A stretch of DNA of 64,000 nucleotides, taken from Paracidovorax wautersii (GTDB taxonomy: Bacteria > Pseudomonadota > Gammaproteobacteria > Burkholderiales > Burkholderiaceae_C). This document shows, piece after piece, positions 52,457 to 62,377 of the stretch (its first letter is position 1; every line of letters starts with the position of its first letter). A program made the position numbers and the translations under genes. The stretch spans positions 242,727 through 306,726 of the forward strand of contig NZ_FONX01000004.1 in NCBI RefSeq assembly GCF_900113035.1, in the 5' to 3' direction. The notes beneath the pieces are model-generated. The model did not search any database. It was not told the origin of the DNA and worked only from the letters and a program-made list of their open reading frames with translations.

Positions 52457-52590
52457 ATTGCTTTCGCCTCTAAAGGAAATCTGACTTTTTGGGCCTAAAT
52501 TGCCGCCACATCGGCCTTTGACCGACCTGCGCGAACGCCTTGATCCTCAGTGCTGCGGCACCTCTGTGTGCCGTGATCGGAGGCGAGGTT

Positions 52591-54603
52591 ATGCAAGGGA
52601 CGAACGTGCTGTTTGGTCAGATCGCCGTGGTATTCGGCATCGTGATCGCTGGGGTGTGGAGCGCCACACAATGGACAGCAGCAACCCTTGGCTATCAACT
52701 ACGCCTTGGCTCGCCCTGGTTCGATCTTCTTGGCACGCCGATCTACCACCCGTGGAAACTGTTCGAGTGGTGGTTCTTCTTCGATGCCTACGCGCCCCGC
52801 GTGTTCGATACCGGCGGCGCCATCGCGGGCGGCAGCGGCCTGCTGGCGGTGGTGGTCGCCATCGGTATGTCGATCTGGCGCTCGCGCCAATCGCGGCTGG
52901 TTACGACCTACGGCTCGGCACGCTGGGCGAACGCGGAGGACATTCGTAGAGCCGGCCTCACACAGCCGGCCGGGGTGTTCCTCGGCCAGCACGATCGCCA
53001 GTACCTGCGCCACGAAGGCCCGGAACACGTCCTGACCTTTGCGCCCACGCGCTCGGGCAAAGGCGTCGGTCTGGTGGTGCCGACGCTGCTTTCCTGGCCG
53101 GCCTCGGCCGTCATCCACGACATCAAGGGCGAGAACTGGCAGATCACCGCCGGCTGGCGCTCGCGCTTCTCGCATTGCCTGCTGTTCAACCCGACCGATG
53201 CGAAGTCAGCGGCCTATAACCCGCTGCTGGAGGTACGGCGCGGCGCGCATGAGGTGCGCGACGTGCAGAACATCGCTGACATCCTCGTTGACCCCGAAGG
53301 GGCGCTAGAGAAGCGAAACCATTGGGAAAAAACCTCGCACGCGCTGCTGGTCGGGGCCATCCTGCATGTGCTCTACGCAGGCGAAGACAAGACTCTGCGC
53401 GGCGTCGCCAACTTCCTCTCCGACCCGGCCAGTCCGTTCGAGCTGACCTTGCATCGGATGATGACTACGCCGCACCTCGTGAACGAGGAAGGTGGTGGCC
53501 CACATCCCGTGGTGGCATCCGCTGCGCGCGAAGTCCTCAACAAGAGCGATAACGAACGCTCGGGCGTGCTGTCCACGGCCATGTCGTTCCTCGGCCTGTA
53601 CCGCGATCCCACGGTGGCCGAAGTCACCTCGCGTTGCGACTGGCGCATCGCTGACCTGATCGCTGCCGAGCATCCGGTATCGCTGTACCTCGTGGTGCCG
53701 CCTTCGGACATTTCGCGGACGAAGCCGCTCATTCGCCTGATCCTCAACCAGATCGGCCGGCGCCTCACCGAGTCGCTCGACGGCTCCGACGGCATTCAGC
53801 GCCGCCACAAGCTGCTGCTGATGCTCGATGAGTTCCCGGCGCTGGGGCGGCTCGACTTCTTCGAGACGGCGCTGGCCTTCATGGCGGGCTACGGCATCCG
53901 CAGCTTCCTCATCGCGCAGTCGCTCAACCAGATCGACAAAGCCTATGGCCAGAACCATTCGATTCTGGACAACTGCCATGTGCGCGTGACCTTCGCCACG
54001 AACGACGAGCGCACGGCCAAGCGCATTTCCGAAACGCTCGGCACCGCTACCGAGCTGCGCGCGCAGCGCAACTACGCGGGCCATCGGCTCGCGCCGTGGC
54101 TGGGCCACCTGATGGTGTCGCGGCAGGAGACGGCCCGCCCGCTGCTGACGCCGGGCGAGGTGATGCAGCTTCCGCCTGACGAGGCCGTGGTGATGGTGTC
54201 CAGCGTGGCACCGATCAAGGCGAAGAAGCTGCGCTACTACGCGGACGCCAATTTCAAGCGCCGCGTGCTGCTGCCGCCCGCGCTGGCGGAAGGACAGTAC
54301 GCCGACGCGCCGCCATTGCGGCCCGACGACTGGAGCGGGTTGGCGATTCCCGCCGTGCCCGCTGCGCTGGCCACGGCATCCGCCGATGGCCTGGGTTCCA
54401 CGGATGACGGCGGCCTGCGCCGCCAGCCCGAGCTTTCCGAAACCGTCGCCTACGACCCCGAGCTGGCCGCGTCCACAGCCGACCTCGCGCTGCTCGATGA
54501 CGACGACGACCTGCCGCTTCCCCTTCCGCGCCAGCTTGATCCGGCCATGCAGCGCAGCGCCCGGCTGGCTTCCCTCGACCCCAACGACGGAATCGAGCTA
54601 TGA
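52591..54603 (+). CDS. traG: TraG, VirD4-type coupling protein
   Basis: 670 aa. Two N-terminal membrane segments (about 8-34 and 76-95), then the ATPase. Walker A is TFAPTRSGKGVG (149-160). The Walker B LLLMLDEFPALGRLDFF lies in the second half, followed by the AQSLNQIDKAYG motif. It brings the relaxase-DNA complex to the Trb channel. I chose the ATG at 52591 because GGAGG stands 9 bases upstream and family members start MQGTNVLFG; the frame is open 51 bases further. Ends in ATGA overlap with the RHH gene. Confidence 0.94.
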   Translation: MQGTNVLFGQIAVVFGIVIAGVWSATQWTAATLGYQLRLGSPWFDLLGTPIYHPWKLFEWWFFFDAYAPRVFDTGGAIAGGSGLLAVVVAIGMSIWRSRQSRLVTTYGSARWANAEDIRRAGLTQPAGVFLGQHDRQYLRHEGPEHVLTFAPTRSGKGVGLVVPTLLSWPASAVIHDIKGENWQITAGWRSRFSHCLLFNPTDAKSAAYNPLLEVRRGAHEVRDVQNIADILVDPEGALEKRNHWEKTSHALLVGAILHVLYAGEDKTLRGVANFLSDPASPFELTLHRMMTTPHLVNEEGGGPHPVVASAAREVLNKSDNERSGVLSTAMSFLGLYRDPTVAEVTSRCDWRIADLIAAEHPVSLYLVVPPSDISRTKPLIRLILNQIGRRLTESLDGSDGIQRRHKLLLMLDEFPALGRLDFFETALAFMAGYGIRSFLIAQSLNQIDKAYGQNHSILDNCHVRVTFATNDERTAKRISETLGTATELRAQRNYAGHRLAPWLGHLMVSRQETARPLLTPGEVMQLPPDEAVVMVSSVAPIKAKKLRYYADANFKRRVLLPPALAEGQYADAPPLRPDDWSGLAIPAVPAALATASADGLGSTDDGGLRRQPELSETVAYDPELAASTADLALLDDDDDLPLPLPRQLDPAMQRSARLASLDPNDGIEL

Positions 54604-55064
54604 GCCATTACCGCCTGAACCTCTTTATCCAGCCCGAGCACGCCAAGCGGCTCGACGAACTGGCTGCCAAGAAAGGCGTGTCCAAGTCGTCCATCGTCGC
54701 GGCGGCACTCGCATCGTGGCTGTCGCCCGATACCGCCGACCAGCGCGAGGCGGCCCTTGCCAAGCGGCTTGATCGCCTGTCGCGCCAAGCCGATCGCATG
54801 GAGCGCGACCAGAACATCGCCATCGAAGCGCTGGCGCTGTTCATCCGCTACTACCTGACCGTGAGCACGCCGGTTGCAGAGGCGCACCAAGACGCGGCAC
54901 GCGCGCAGGGCAAAGCGCGCTTCGAGCAGTTCACCGAGCAGCTTGGCCGCCACCTGCTGCGGGGCCGCAGCCTAGTGCGCGACGTGGTGGAGGAACTGCA
55001 TCCCGACCCAATGCGGATGGAAGACGCGGCGGCAGCCACGCAAGCGCAGGAGCGTGCGTCATGA
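54600..55064 (+). CDS. CopG/RHH-type regulator between traG and trbB
   Basis: 154 aa. N-terminal ribbon-helix-helix: [38 protein letters not shown] (split about 4-41). A coiled helix follows ([27 protein letters not shown], split). Such CopG-family genes are regularly found between traG and trbB in these ICEs, with likely control of the transfer operon. The name CopG refers to plasmid copy control, not copper. Coupled on both sides by ATGA. Confidence 0.85.
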   Translation: MSHYRLNLFIQPEHAKRLDELAAKKGVSKSSIVAAALASWLSPDTADQREAALAKRLDRLSRQADRMERDQNIAIEALALFIRYYLTVSTPVAEAHQDAARAQGKARFEQFTEQLGRHLLRGRSLVRDVVEELHPDPMRMEDAAAATQAQERAS

Positions 55065-56125
55065 GCGCCGTTCCGCAGCCCATGAGCACCACGTCGCTCG
55101 ACCGGCGCATCCAAATGCTGCGCACGGCGATGGGGCCGCTGATCGTCGCCGCGCTCGAAGACCCGGACGTGGTGGAGGTGATGCTGAACCCTGATCGCAC
55201 CCTTTGGGTGGATCGGCTTTCCAGTGGGCGCGCGCCGATGGGCGTGGAGTTGCCGGAGACGGACGGCGAGCGAATCATTCGCTTGGTCGCGGCCCACGTC
55301 GGCGCAGAAGTCCATCGCGGGCAACCGCTGCTGTCCGCCGAGTTGCCCGAAACCGGCGAACGCTTCGAGGGCATCTTGCCGCCCGCTGCGCCGGGGCCGG
55401 CCTTCGCGCTGCGCAAGCGCGCCATCGGCGTCATTCCTCTGTCGCGCTACATCGAGGACGGAATGGTGACCGCCGAGCAGGCGGGCTTTCTCGTTCGCGC
55501 CGTGCGCGAGCGCCAGAACGTCCTGATCGCGGGAGCCACGAGCAGCGGCAAGACCACGCTCGCCAATGCGCTGCTGGCCGAGATTGCCGCTACCGGCGAC
55601 CGAGTGCTGGTGCTCGAAGACACCATCGAGTTGCAATGCGCGGCCCGCGACCATGTGCCGCTGCGCACGCGCGCCAGCGTCGTGTCCATGACCGAGCTGG
55701 TGCGCTCGTCCATGCGCCTGCGGCCTGATCGCGTCGTCGTCGGCGAGGTGCGCGGCGCCGAGGCGCTGGATCTCATCAAGGTGTGGGGCACGGGTCATCC
55801 CGGCGGCATCGCCACGATCCACGCCGGCTCCGCGCTGGGCGCGCTGCTGCGCCTGGAGCAACTGATTCTCGAAGTGGCGGTGAATCCGCCCCGTGCGCTG
55901 ATCGCCGAGGCGGTCAACGTGGTGATCCACATCGCCGGGCGCGGGCGCAAGCGCCGCATCGAGAGCATCGCCCGCGTCGTCGGCTTCGACGGCGTTGGCT
56001 ACCAATTGGCGGATTGGGGTGCGGACGCGCTGGACACGCCGTTTCCCGAGTTGTCGCCAAACCCCGATGCCGCACCCGCTGCGGCGACCTCCCGATCCCC
56101 TGACTCACTTGGAGAACTGCCATGA
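55061..56125 (+). CDS. trbB: TrbB, VirB11-type secretion ATPase
   Basis: 354 aa. N-terminal domain, then Walker [10 protein letters not shown] (158-166), the Asp box [12 protein letters not shown], Walker B-like [17 protein letters not shown] and the His box [13 protein letters not shown]. It is the cytosolic hexamer that powers pilus assembly and DNA transfer. First trb gene of the mating-pair cluster; overlaps trbC by ATGA. Confidence 0.94.
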   Translation: MSAVPQPMSTTSLDRRIQMLRTAMGPLIVAALEDPDVVEVMLNPDRTLWVDRLSSGRAPMGVELPETDGERIIRLVAAHVGAEVHRGQPLLSAELPETGERFEGILPPAAPGPAFALRKRAIGVIPLSRYIEDGMVTAEQAGFLVRAVRERQNVLIAGATSSGKTTLANALLAEIAATGDRVLVLEDTIELQCAARDHVPLRTRASVVSMTELVRSSMRLRPDRVVVGEVRGAEALDLIKVWGTGHPGGIATIHAGSALGALLRLEQLILEVAVNPPRALIAEAVNVVIHIAGRGRKRRIESIARVVGFDGVGYQLADWGADALDTPFPELSPNPDAAPAAATSRSPDSLGELP

Positions 56126-56514
56126 CGCAGATGATCGTTCCTGCTTTCCGTCTTTCCGTAAATCCGCTTTCGCACCTGTCGGGCCTCGCGCGGCTGCGCA
56201 GCCTTGCCCGCCCTGCGGGGCACGGGCTGCTGCTGGCCGCGCTGCTGCTGTTCCTGGCAGGCACCGCGCAGGCCGCCGGTTCCTCGATGCCGTGGGAAGG
56301 CCCGCTGCAATCCATACTCGAATCCATCCAGGGGCCGGTGGCGCGCATCGTCGCGGTCATCATCATCATCGCCACGGGCCTCGCGCTCGCTTTCGGCGAC
56401 ACGTCGGGCGGATTCCGCAAGCTGATCCAGATCGTCTTCGGCCTGTCCATCGCCTTCGCGGCTTCCAGCTTCTTCCTGTCGTTCTTTTCGTTCTCGGGCG
56501 GGGCTGTCGTATGA
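56122..56514 (+). CDS. trbC: TrbC, pilin precursor
   Basis: 130 aa. A long N-terminal region with a membrane-helix signal (about 33-50, LLLAALLLFLAGTAQA), then the mature pilin: two hydrophobic helices around GPVARIVAVIIIIATGLALAFGD (split) and LIQIVFGLSIAFAASSFFL. In RP4, TrbC is trimmed and made circular by TraF (37255 here). The DTSGG turn between helices is typical. ATGA overlaps on both sides. Confidence 0.9.
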   Translation: MTQMIVPAFRLSVNPLSHLSGLARLRSLARPAGHGLLLAALLLFLAGTAQAAGSSMPWEGPLQSILESIQGPVARIVAVIIIIATGLALAFGDTSGGFRKLIQIVFGLSIAFAASSFFLSFFSFSGGAVV

Positions 56515-56783
56515 GCATGCCCGATACCTTCGCGGCCGGGTTCGAGGTGCCGTTGCACCGCTCGCTGACCGAGCCGATCTTGCTGGGCGGTGCGCCGCGA
56601 ACGGTCGCCATTGCGAACGGCACGCTGGCCGCCGCTGTCGGGCTGGGCCTGCAACTGTGGATTCCTGGCGTGGTGCTCTGGATCGTCGGCCATTCGCTGG
56701 CGGTGTGGGGCGCGCGCGTCGATCCGCAGTTCATGGCCGTGTTCGCGCGGCACATCAAGCACCGCCCGCTGCTGGACGTGTGA
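56511..56783 (+). CDS. trbD: TrbD, VirB3-like inner-membrane protein
   Basis: 90 aa. Start VPLHRSLTEPILLGGAPR is the VirB3/TrbD signature. One long hydrophobic stretch, AIANGTLAAAVGLGLQ...VVLWIVGHSLAVWGA (split about 32-65), makes two membrane crossings. It works next to the TrbE ATPase. Overlaps trbC by ATGA; trbE begins 13 bp after. Confidence 0.92.
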   Translation: MSMPDTFAAGFEVPLHRSLTEPILLGGAPRTVAIANGTLAAAVGLGLQLWIPGVVLWIVGHSLAVWGARVDPQFMAVFARHIKHRPLLDV

Positions 56784-56796
56784 GGGGGATGCCACG

Positions 56797-59250
56797 ATGC
56801 TGAACCTCGCCGAATACCGCCAGCGCCCGGCCTTGCTGGCCGACTGGCTGCCCTGGGCCGGGCTGGTCGCGCCAGGTGTTGTGCTGAACAAAGACGGTTC
56901 GTTTCAACGATCGTTCCAGTTTCGCGGCCCTGACTTGGACAGTGCCACACAGGGCGAACTGATTGCCACGTCGGCACGGCAGAACAACGCGCTTCGCCGC
57001 ACCGGGTCTGGCTGGGCCTTCTATATCGAGGCCGAGCGGGTGCAGGCTTCGAGCTATCCGCAGTCCTCCTTTCCCGAACCACTGTCCTGGATGGTGGATG
57101 AGGAGCGACGTGCGGCATTCGAGGAGTCGGACAGCCATTTTGAGAGCATCTACCACTTCACGCTGCAATATCTACCGCCGGAGGAATCTCGCACCCGCGC
57201 GGCGGGAATGCTGTATGAGAACCGGCCCACCGAAGGCGTGGACTGGCGCGGCCGGCTCGATGCCTTCGTGGCGGAAACCGATCGCGTCTTCGACCTGCTC
57301 GATGGCGTGACGCCGGAGATTGCCTGGCTGGACGACAGCCAGACGCTGACCTACCTGCACGCCACCATCTCGACGCGGCGCTACCGCGTCGGCGTGCCCG
57401 AGGTGCCGTTCCACATCGACGCGCTGCTGACCGACTCCGCGCTGGTCGGTGGCCTGGCGCCCATGCTGGGCGACCAGCACCTGCGCGTGGTATCGGTGCG
57501 GGGCTTTCCGACCTCGACCTGGCCGGGGATTCTGGACGACCTCAACCGCCTGGGCTTTGCGTATCGCTGGAGCACACGCTTTCTCTGCCTGGACAAATCC
57601 GAGGCGGAAAAAGAACTCACCCGCTTGCGCCGCCAGTGGTTTGCAAAAAGGAAGAACGTCATCGCGCTGCTGCGCGAAACGATCTTCCAGCAGGAAAGCC
57701 CGCTGGTCGATACCGACGCCAGCAACAAAGCGACCGACGCCGATGCCGCCTTGCAGGAACTGGGCAGCGATCAAGTCGCCTTCGGCTATCTCACCGCCAC
57801 GGTGACGGTGCTCGATGCCGACCCGGCCGTAGCCGACGAGAAGCTGCGCATGGTGGAGCGGGTCATCCAAGGGCGCGGCTTCGTCACCATCCCGGAAACG
57901 CTCAACGCCGTGGATGCGTGGCTGTCATCCATTCCAGGCAACGCTTACGCCAACGTGCGCCAGCCCATCGTCTCGACGCTGAACCTGGCGCACATGATGC
58001 CGGTGTCGGCGGTATGGGCCGGGCCGGAGAAGAACGACCACCTCGATGGCCCGCCGCTGATCGTCACGCGCACCGATGGCGCGACGCCGTTCCGGCTGGT
58101 GACGCACATCGGCGACGTGGGCCACACGCTGGTCGCGGGGCCGACTGGCATGGGCAAGTCGGTCTTGCTCGCCACGTTGGCGATGCAATTTCGCCGCTAT
58201 CGCGGCTCGCGCATCTTCGCCTTCGACATGGGCCGCTCCATGCGGGCCACCATCCTCGGCCTGGGCGGCGAACACTACGACCTGGGCACGGATGGCGAAA
58301 TCGCCTTCCAGCCACTGGCACGTATCGACCGCGAGGGCTACCGCACCTGGGCCGCCGAATGGATCGAAGGCCGCTTGCTGCACGAAGGGGTGCCGGTCGG
58401 CCCTGACGAGAAGGCCGCCATCTGGTCGGCGCTGGGAAGCCTTGCCGGTGCGCCGATGGGGCAGCGCACGATGACCGGGCTTTCCGTCCTCTTGCAGTCC
58501 AACGCGCTGCGCCAGGCGCTCGCGCCGTATGTGCTCGGCGGCGCGCACGGCAAGCTACTGGATGCCGACCATGACCGTCTCGGCATGGCCGACGTGCAGT
58601 GCTTCGAGATGGAGGAGCTGATGCACAGCAAGGCCGCCGTCATGGCCGTGCTGCATTACCTCTTTGCGCGTTTCGACGAACGCTTCGACGGTGCGCCCAC
58701 GCTGCTAATCCTCGACGAAGCGTGGCTGTTCCTCGACGACCCGGTGTTTGCCGCGCGTATCCGCCAGTGGCTCAAGACGCTTCGCAAGAAGAACGTCAGC
58801 GTCATCTTCGCCACGCAGAGCCTCGCCGACATCAAGGATTCGAGCATCGCGCCCGCGATCATCGAGAGCTGCGCGAGTCGGATTTTCTTGCCCAACCCGC
58901 AGGCCACCGAGCCGCAGATTCGCACGATCTACGAAGGCTTCGGCCTCAACAGGCGGCAGATCGAAATCGTCGCCACCGCACAGCCCAAGCGCGACTACTA
59001 CTACCAATCCCGCCTCGGCAACCGCCTGTTCGACCTCGACCTGGGGCCGGCGGCGCTGGCGTTTGCGGGCGCATCTACGCCACAAGACCAGCGCGACATA
59101 GACCGCGTGCTGCTGGACGCCGGCGTGCCCGGCTTCGCGGGCGCGTGGCTGCGCCATCGCGGCCTTGATTGGGCGGCCGATCTGTTGCCCTCGTTCCCCG
59201 GCCTCGCGCCGGGTTCCCTTGCTGACCAACCCCTGGAGAACCTGCCATGA
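56797..59250 (+). CDS. trbE: TrbE, VirB4-type ATPase
   Basis: 817 aa, usual size. CagE/TrbE N-terminal domain, then Walker A VAGPTGMGKSV (GPTGMGKS at 448-455) and Walker B LLILDEAWLFLDDPVF. The FATQSLADIKDSSIAPAIIESC stretch (split) is typical. It energises pilus biogenesis and substrate transfer at the inner membrane. Ribosome site GAGGGGG before ATGCTGAACCTC. Overlaps trbJ by ATGA. Confidence 0.95.
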   Translation: MLNLAEYRQRPALLADWLPWAGLVAPGVVLNKDGSFQRSFQFRGPDLDSATQGELIATSARQNNALRRTGSGWAFYIEAERVQASSYPQSSFPEPLSWMVDEERRAAFEESDSHFESIYHFTLQYLPPEESRTRAAGMLYENRPTEGVDWRGRLDAFVAETDRVFDLLDGVTPEIAWLDDSQTLTYLHATISTRRYRVGVPEVPFHIDALLTDSALVGGLAPMLGDQHLRVVSVRGFPTSTWPGILDDLNRLGFAYRWSTRFLCLDKSEAEKELTRLRRQWFAKRKNVIALLRETIFQQESPLVDTDASNKATDADAALQELGSDQVAFGYLTATVTVLDADPAVADEKLRMVERVIQGRGFVTIPETLNAVDAWLSSIPGNAYANVRQPIVSTLNLAHMMPVSAVWAGPEKNDHLDGPPLIVTRTDGATPFRLVTHIGDVGHTLVAGPTGMGKSVLLATLAMQFRRYRGSRIFAFDMGRSMRATILGLGGEHYDLGTDGEIAFQPLARIDREGYRTWAAEWIEGRLLHEGVPVGPDEKAAIWSALGSLAGAPMGQRTMTGLSVLLQSNALRQALAPYVLGGAHGKLLDADHDRLGMADVQCFEMEELMHSKAAVMAVLHYLFARFDERFDGAPTLLILDEAWLFLDDPVFAARIRQWLKTLRKKNVSVIFATQSLADIKDSSIAPAIIESCASRIFLPNPQATEPQIRTIYEGFGLNRRQIEIVATAQPKRDYYYQSRLGNRLFDLDLGPAALAFAGASTPQDQRDIDRVLLDAGVPGFAGAWLRHRGLDWAADLLPSFPGLAPGSLADQPLENLP

Positions 59251-59972
59251 AGAAGCGTCTTATTGCCGCCGCCATCGCGGCCATGCTTTGCACCGCCACC
59301 GCCCATGCGCAATGGGTCGTGGTCGATCCCACGAACCTCGTGCAGAACACGCTGACCGCGATCCGCACGCTGGAGCAGATCAACAACCAGATCCAGCAGC
59401 TCCAGAACGAAGCGCAGATGCTGATGAACCAGGCGCGCAACCTGGCCAGCCTGCCGTCCAGCGTGGTCGGCCAGTTGCGCGCCAATCTGGCGACCACGCA
59501 GCGGCTGATCGACCAGGCGCGCGGCCTGGCCTACGACGTGACCAATCTGGATCGGGAGTTTCAGCGCCTGTACCCCGAGCAGTACGCCGCCACGGTGAGC
59601 GGCGACCAGATGTACCGCGACACGCAGGAGCGGTGGAAGAACACGCTCAACGGCTTGCAGACCACGATGCAGATGCAGGCCCAGGTGTCGCAGAACCTGG
59701 GCGAAGACGAAAGCGCGCTGGCCGACCTCGTGGGCAAGAGCCAGTCGGCCCAAGGTGCGCTGCAAGCGATGCAAGCCATGAACCAGTTGCTGGCCTTGCA
59801 GGCCAAGCAATCCATCCAGTCGCAGCGGCTCCAGATCACGCAGGATCGCGCTGCCGCGCTGGAACTGGCGCGGCAGGCGGCAGCCACGGAGCGCGGACGC
59901 GAGGTGACGCGCCGCTTCCTGGGGAGTGGCACGCCGTACACGCCGCAATCCGTCGATTTCTACAACCACTGA
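59247..59972 (+). CDS. trbJ: TrbJ, VirB5-like periplasmic protein
   Basis: 241 aa. Signal peptide (1-21, AHA-Q). The WVVVDPTNLVQNTLTAIRTLEQINNQIQQLQNEAQML start (split about 22-58) and a mostly helical, Gln-rich coil are the TrbJ/VirB5 pattern. It is thought to sit at the pilus tip or its base. Ends with TPYTPQSVDFYNH. The next gene, a lipoprotein, starts 13 bp on. Confidence 0.92.
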   Translation: MKKRLIAAAIAAMLCTATAHAQWVVVDPTNLVQNTLTAIRTLEQINNQIQQLQNEAQMLMNQARNLASLPSSVVGQLRANLATTQRLIDQARGLAYDVTNLDREFQRLYPEQYAATVSGDQMYRDTQERWKNTLNGLQTTMQMQAQVSQNLGEDESALADLVGKSQSAQGALQAMQAMNQLLALQAKQSIQSQRLQITQDRAAALELARQAAATERGREVTRRFLGSGTPYTPQSVDFYNH

Positions 59973-59984
59973 CGAGGTGCGGCC

Positions 59985-60284
59985 ATGAAGTACGCGCCTG
60001 TCGTGTTCGCTCTCGCGTTCCTGCTGTCCGGCTGCTTTCAGCCGCTGTCGGTGGCTTCACTGGCCACCGATCCATCCCGGTTGCACACGCTGCGCGCGCA
60101 GTGCCGCGCGGGCGCGCACGAAGGCGCGTTTTGCGCGCAGGTGGCCCAGGCCGACCTGCGGCGCTTTCTCTCCGGCCAGGCCGGGCCGGGCGAGTACCAG
60201 ACGCTGGCCGACCTGCCGCCGATTCCGCCCAGCTTCGATGAACCCGCCGATGCCAAAGAACCTGGGCAGGAGGACTCGCCATGA
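59985..60284 (+). CDS. trbK: TrbK-like entry-exclusion lipoprotein
   Basis: 99 aa. Lipobox LLSGC (Cys17) after a short signal. The core SLATDPSRLHTLRAQCRAG...FCAQVAQADLRRFLSG (split) is of the same family as the eexN product at 52146-52373. The C-terminal 35 residues are Pro/Asp/Glu-rich. Location between trbJ and trbL equals that of trbK in RP4, which gives entry exclusion. Overlaps trbL by ATGA. Confidence 0.8.
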   Translation: MKYAPVVFALAFLLSGCFQPLSVASLATDPSRLHTLRAQCRAGAHEGAFCAQVAQADLRRFLSGQAGPGEYQTLADLPPIPPSFDEPADAKEPGQEDSP

Positions 60285-61654
60285 ATGACGTGACGGTGAT
60301 TGACCGCTTCCTCGATACCTTCTCGCGCTACATCGACTCGGGCTTCGGGCTGCTGCATGGCGAGGTGGCGTTTCTGACCGCCACGCTGATCATCATCGAC
60401 ATGACGATCGCCGGGCTGTTCTGGGCGATGGGCCATGCGGTCGGCCAGGGCGAAGACGTGTTCGCCAAGCTGATCCGCAAGGTGCTCTATGTCGGTGCCT
60501 TCGCCTACATCATCGGCAACTTCAACACGCTGGCCGGCATCCTGTTTCGCTCCTTCGCCGGGCTCGGCCTGACGGCCAGCGGCTCGACCTTGAGCATGGA
60601 GAACTTCCTGCACCCTGGGCGGCTGGCCAAGGTCGGCATCGACGCCGGGGCGCCGATCCTTGAGCAGATCGGCAATATGGCGGGCTTCCCCGAGGTGTTC
60701 GTGAACATCACGCCGATCGTCGTGATGTTCCTCGCGTGGCTGATCGTCATCCTGTGCTTCTTCGTGCTGGCGATCCAGCTTTTCATCACGCTGATCGAGT
60801 TCAAGCTGACCACGCTCGCGGGCTTCGTGCTCGTGCCGTTCGCACTCTGGAACAAGACCGCGTTCCTCGCCGAAAAGGTACTGGGCAACGTGGTGTCGTC
60901 CGGCATCAAGGTGTTGGTGCTCGCGGTCATCGTGGGCATCGGCTCGGGGCTGTTCGCCGAGTTTCAGGTACATCCCGCCGAGCCATCCATCGACCACTCC
61001 TTGGTCGTGATGCTGGCCTCGCTGACCCTGCTGGCCTTGGGCATCTTCGGGCCAGGCATTGCAACTGGGCTGGTGTCTGGCGGGCCGCAGCTTGGCGCTG
61101 GTGCGATGGCCGGTGCTGCGCTGGGCGCTGCGGGCGCTGCCGTTGCCGTCGGCGCCGCAGCCACGGGCGTTGGCGGCGCGGTAGCCGCTGGAGCGCGCAT
61201 GGCGCCCGCAGCCGCAAGGCTGGCCGGCAGCGGCGCGCGGGCTGCTGCTGGAGCCGCCAGCAGCGCGCGGTCGGCGTTCCAGGCCGGTTCTGCTTCGGCA
61301 GGCGGTGGCCTCAAGGGTGCCGCTGCGGGCTTCGGCAATGTCGCCAAGACAGGCGCTCAGGCAGCCGGGCAGAAGGTGGCCGATGGCGCGCGTTCGATGA
61401 AGGAACGTACCGCCGCAGCTTTCCGCCAGGAAGGCACGACTTCGGCGGGAGGCGGTACAGCCGCCGCATCGGGCGGCCCAGCGTCTGGTGGTGATACGCC
61501 CTCCACCGCGCCGCAAGAGCAACCCGCCTGGGCCAAACGCCTGCATCGCCGCCAGCAACTCACCCATGCCGCAACCACCGCCGCCCACGCGCTGCGCGGG
61601 GGCGACGGCGGCAGCTCCAGCCAGGGGCCGAGTCTGCGCGATTCCGATTCCTGA
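60281..61654 (+). CDS. trbL: TrbL, VirB6-like channel protein
   Basis: 457 aa. About six membrane helices in the first 290 residues, including VAFLTATLIIIDMTIAGLFWAMG (split) and TTLAGFVLVPFALWNKTAFLAEKVLGNVV (split). The last 170 residues are a soluble Ala/Gly-rich tail (AGAALGAAGAAVAVGAAATG...). It is the inner-membrane part of the DNA channel. The tail is encoded by GC-rich, repeat-like DNA. ATGA overlap at its start. Confidence 0.93.
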   Translation: MNDVTVIDRFLDTFSRYIDSGFGLLHGEVAFLTATLIIIDMTIAGLFWAMGHAVGQGEDVFAKLIRKVLYVGAFAYIIGNFNTLAGILFRSFAGLGLTASGSTLSMENFLHPGRLAKVGIDAGAPILEQIGNMAGFPEVFVNITPIVVMFLAWLIVILCFFVLAIQLFITLIEFKLTTLAGFVLVPFALWNKTAFLAEKVLGNVVSSGIKVLVLAVIVGIGSGLFAEFQVHPAEPSIDHSLVVMLASLTLLALGIFGPGIATGLVSGGPQLGAGAMAGAALGAAGAAVAVGAAATGVGGAVAAGARMAPAAARLAGSGARAAAGAASSARSAFQAGSASAGGGLKGAAAGFGNVAKTGAQAAGQKVADGARSMKERTAAAFRQEGTTSAGGGTAAASGGPASGGDTPSTAPQEQPAWAKRLHRRQQLTHAATTAAHALRGGDGGSSSQGPSLRDSDS

Positions 61655-61672
61655 TCTTCAAGGAGAACAACC

Positions 61673-62377
61673 ATGCGATTCAAACGACCGCAGGTGCGCT
61701 ACGCCGATACGCCGCAGCCTGCGACCCCTTACCAGTCCGCCGCGCAGGTGTGGGACGAACGTATCGGTTCGTCCCGCGTGCAGGCCAGGAGCTGGCGCCT
61801 GATGGCTTTTGGCTGCCTGACGCTGGCGGTGCTGATGGCCGGCGGCCTCGTGTGGCGTTCCGCGCAGTCCATCGTGACGCCCTACGTGGTGGAGGTGGAC
61901 AACGCGGGCCAGGTGCGCGCCGTGGGCGAGGCCGCCACGCCGTACAAGCCCAGCGATGCCCAGGTGGCCTACCACCTGGGCCGCTTCATTGGCCTGGTGC
62001 GCTCGCTGTCCATCGACCCCATCGTGGTGCGGCAGAACTGGCTGGACGCCTACGACTACACCACCGACAAAGGCGCCGTGGTGCTCAACGAGTACGCCCG
62101 CGTGAACGATCCGTTCGCGCGCATCGGCAAGGAGTCGGTGACGGTGCAGATCACCAGCGTGACCCGCGCGAGCGATGCCTCGTTCAACGTGCGCTGGACG
62201 GAACAACGCTTCGTCAATGGCGCTCCTGCCGGCACCGAACGCTGGAACGCGGTGATTTCCATCGTGCAGCAGACCCCGCGCACCGAACAGCGCCTGCGCA
62301 AGAACCCCCTAGGCATCTACGTCAACGGCCTGTCGTGGAGCCGCGAACTGGATTCTTCCGAAGGAGCAAAACCATGA
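61673..62377 (+). CDS. trbF: TrbF, VirB8-like inner-membrane protein
   Basis: 234 aa. N-terminal cytosolic part with TPYQSAAQVWDERIGSSRVQARSWR (split), one membrane helix (about 42-62), then the VirB8 NTF2-like periplasmic domain with NWLDAYDYTTDKGAVVLNEYA (split) and NPLGIYVNGLSWSREL. It nucleates the mating channel. Starts after AAGGAGAAC; overlaps trbG by ATGA. Confidence 0.94.
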   Translation: MRFKRPQVRYADTPQPATPYQSAAQVWDERIGSSRVQARSWRLMAFGCLTLAVLMAGGLVWRSAQSIVTPYVVEVDNAGQVRAVGEAATPYKPSDAQVAYHLGRFIGLVRSLSIDPIVVRQNWLDAYDYTTDKGAVVLNEYARVNDPFARIGKESVTVQITSVTRASDASFNVRWTEQRFVNGAPAGTERWNAVISIVQQTPRTEQRLRKNPLGIYVNGLSWSRELDSSEGAKP

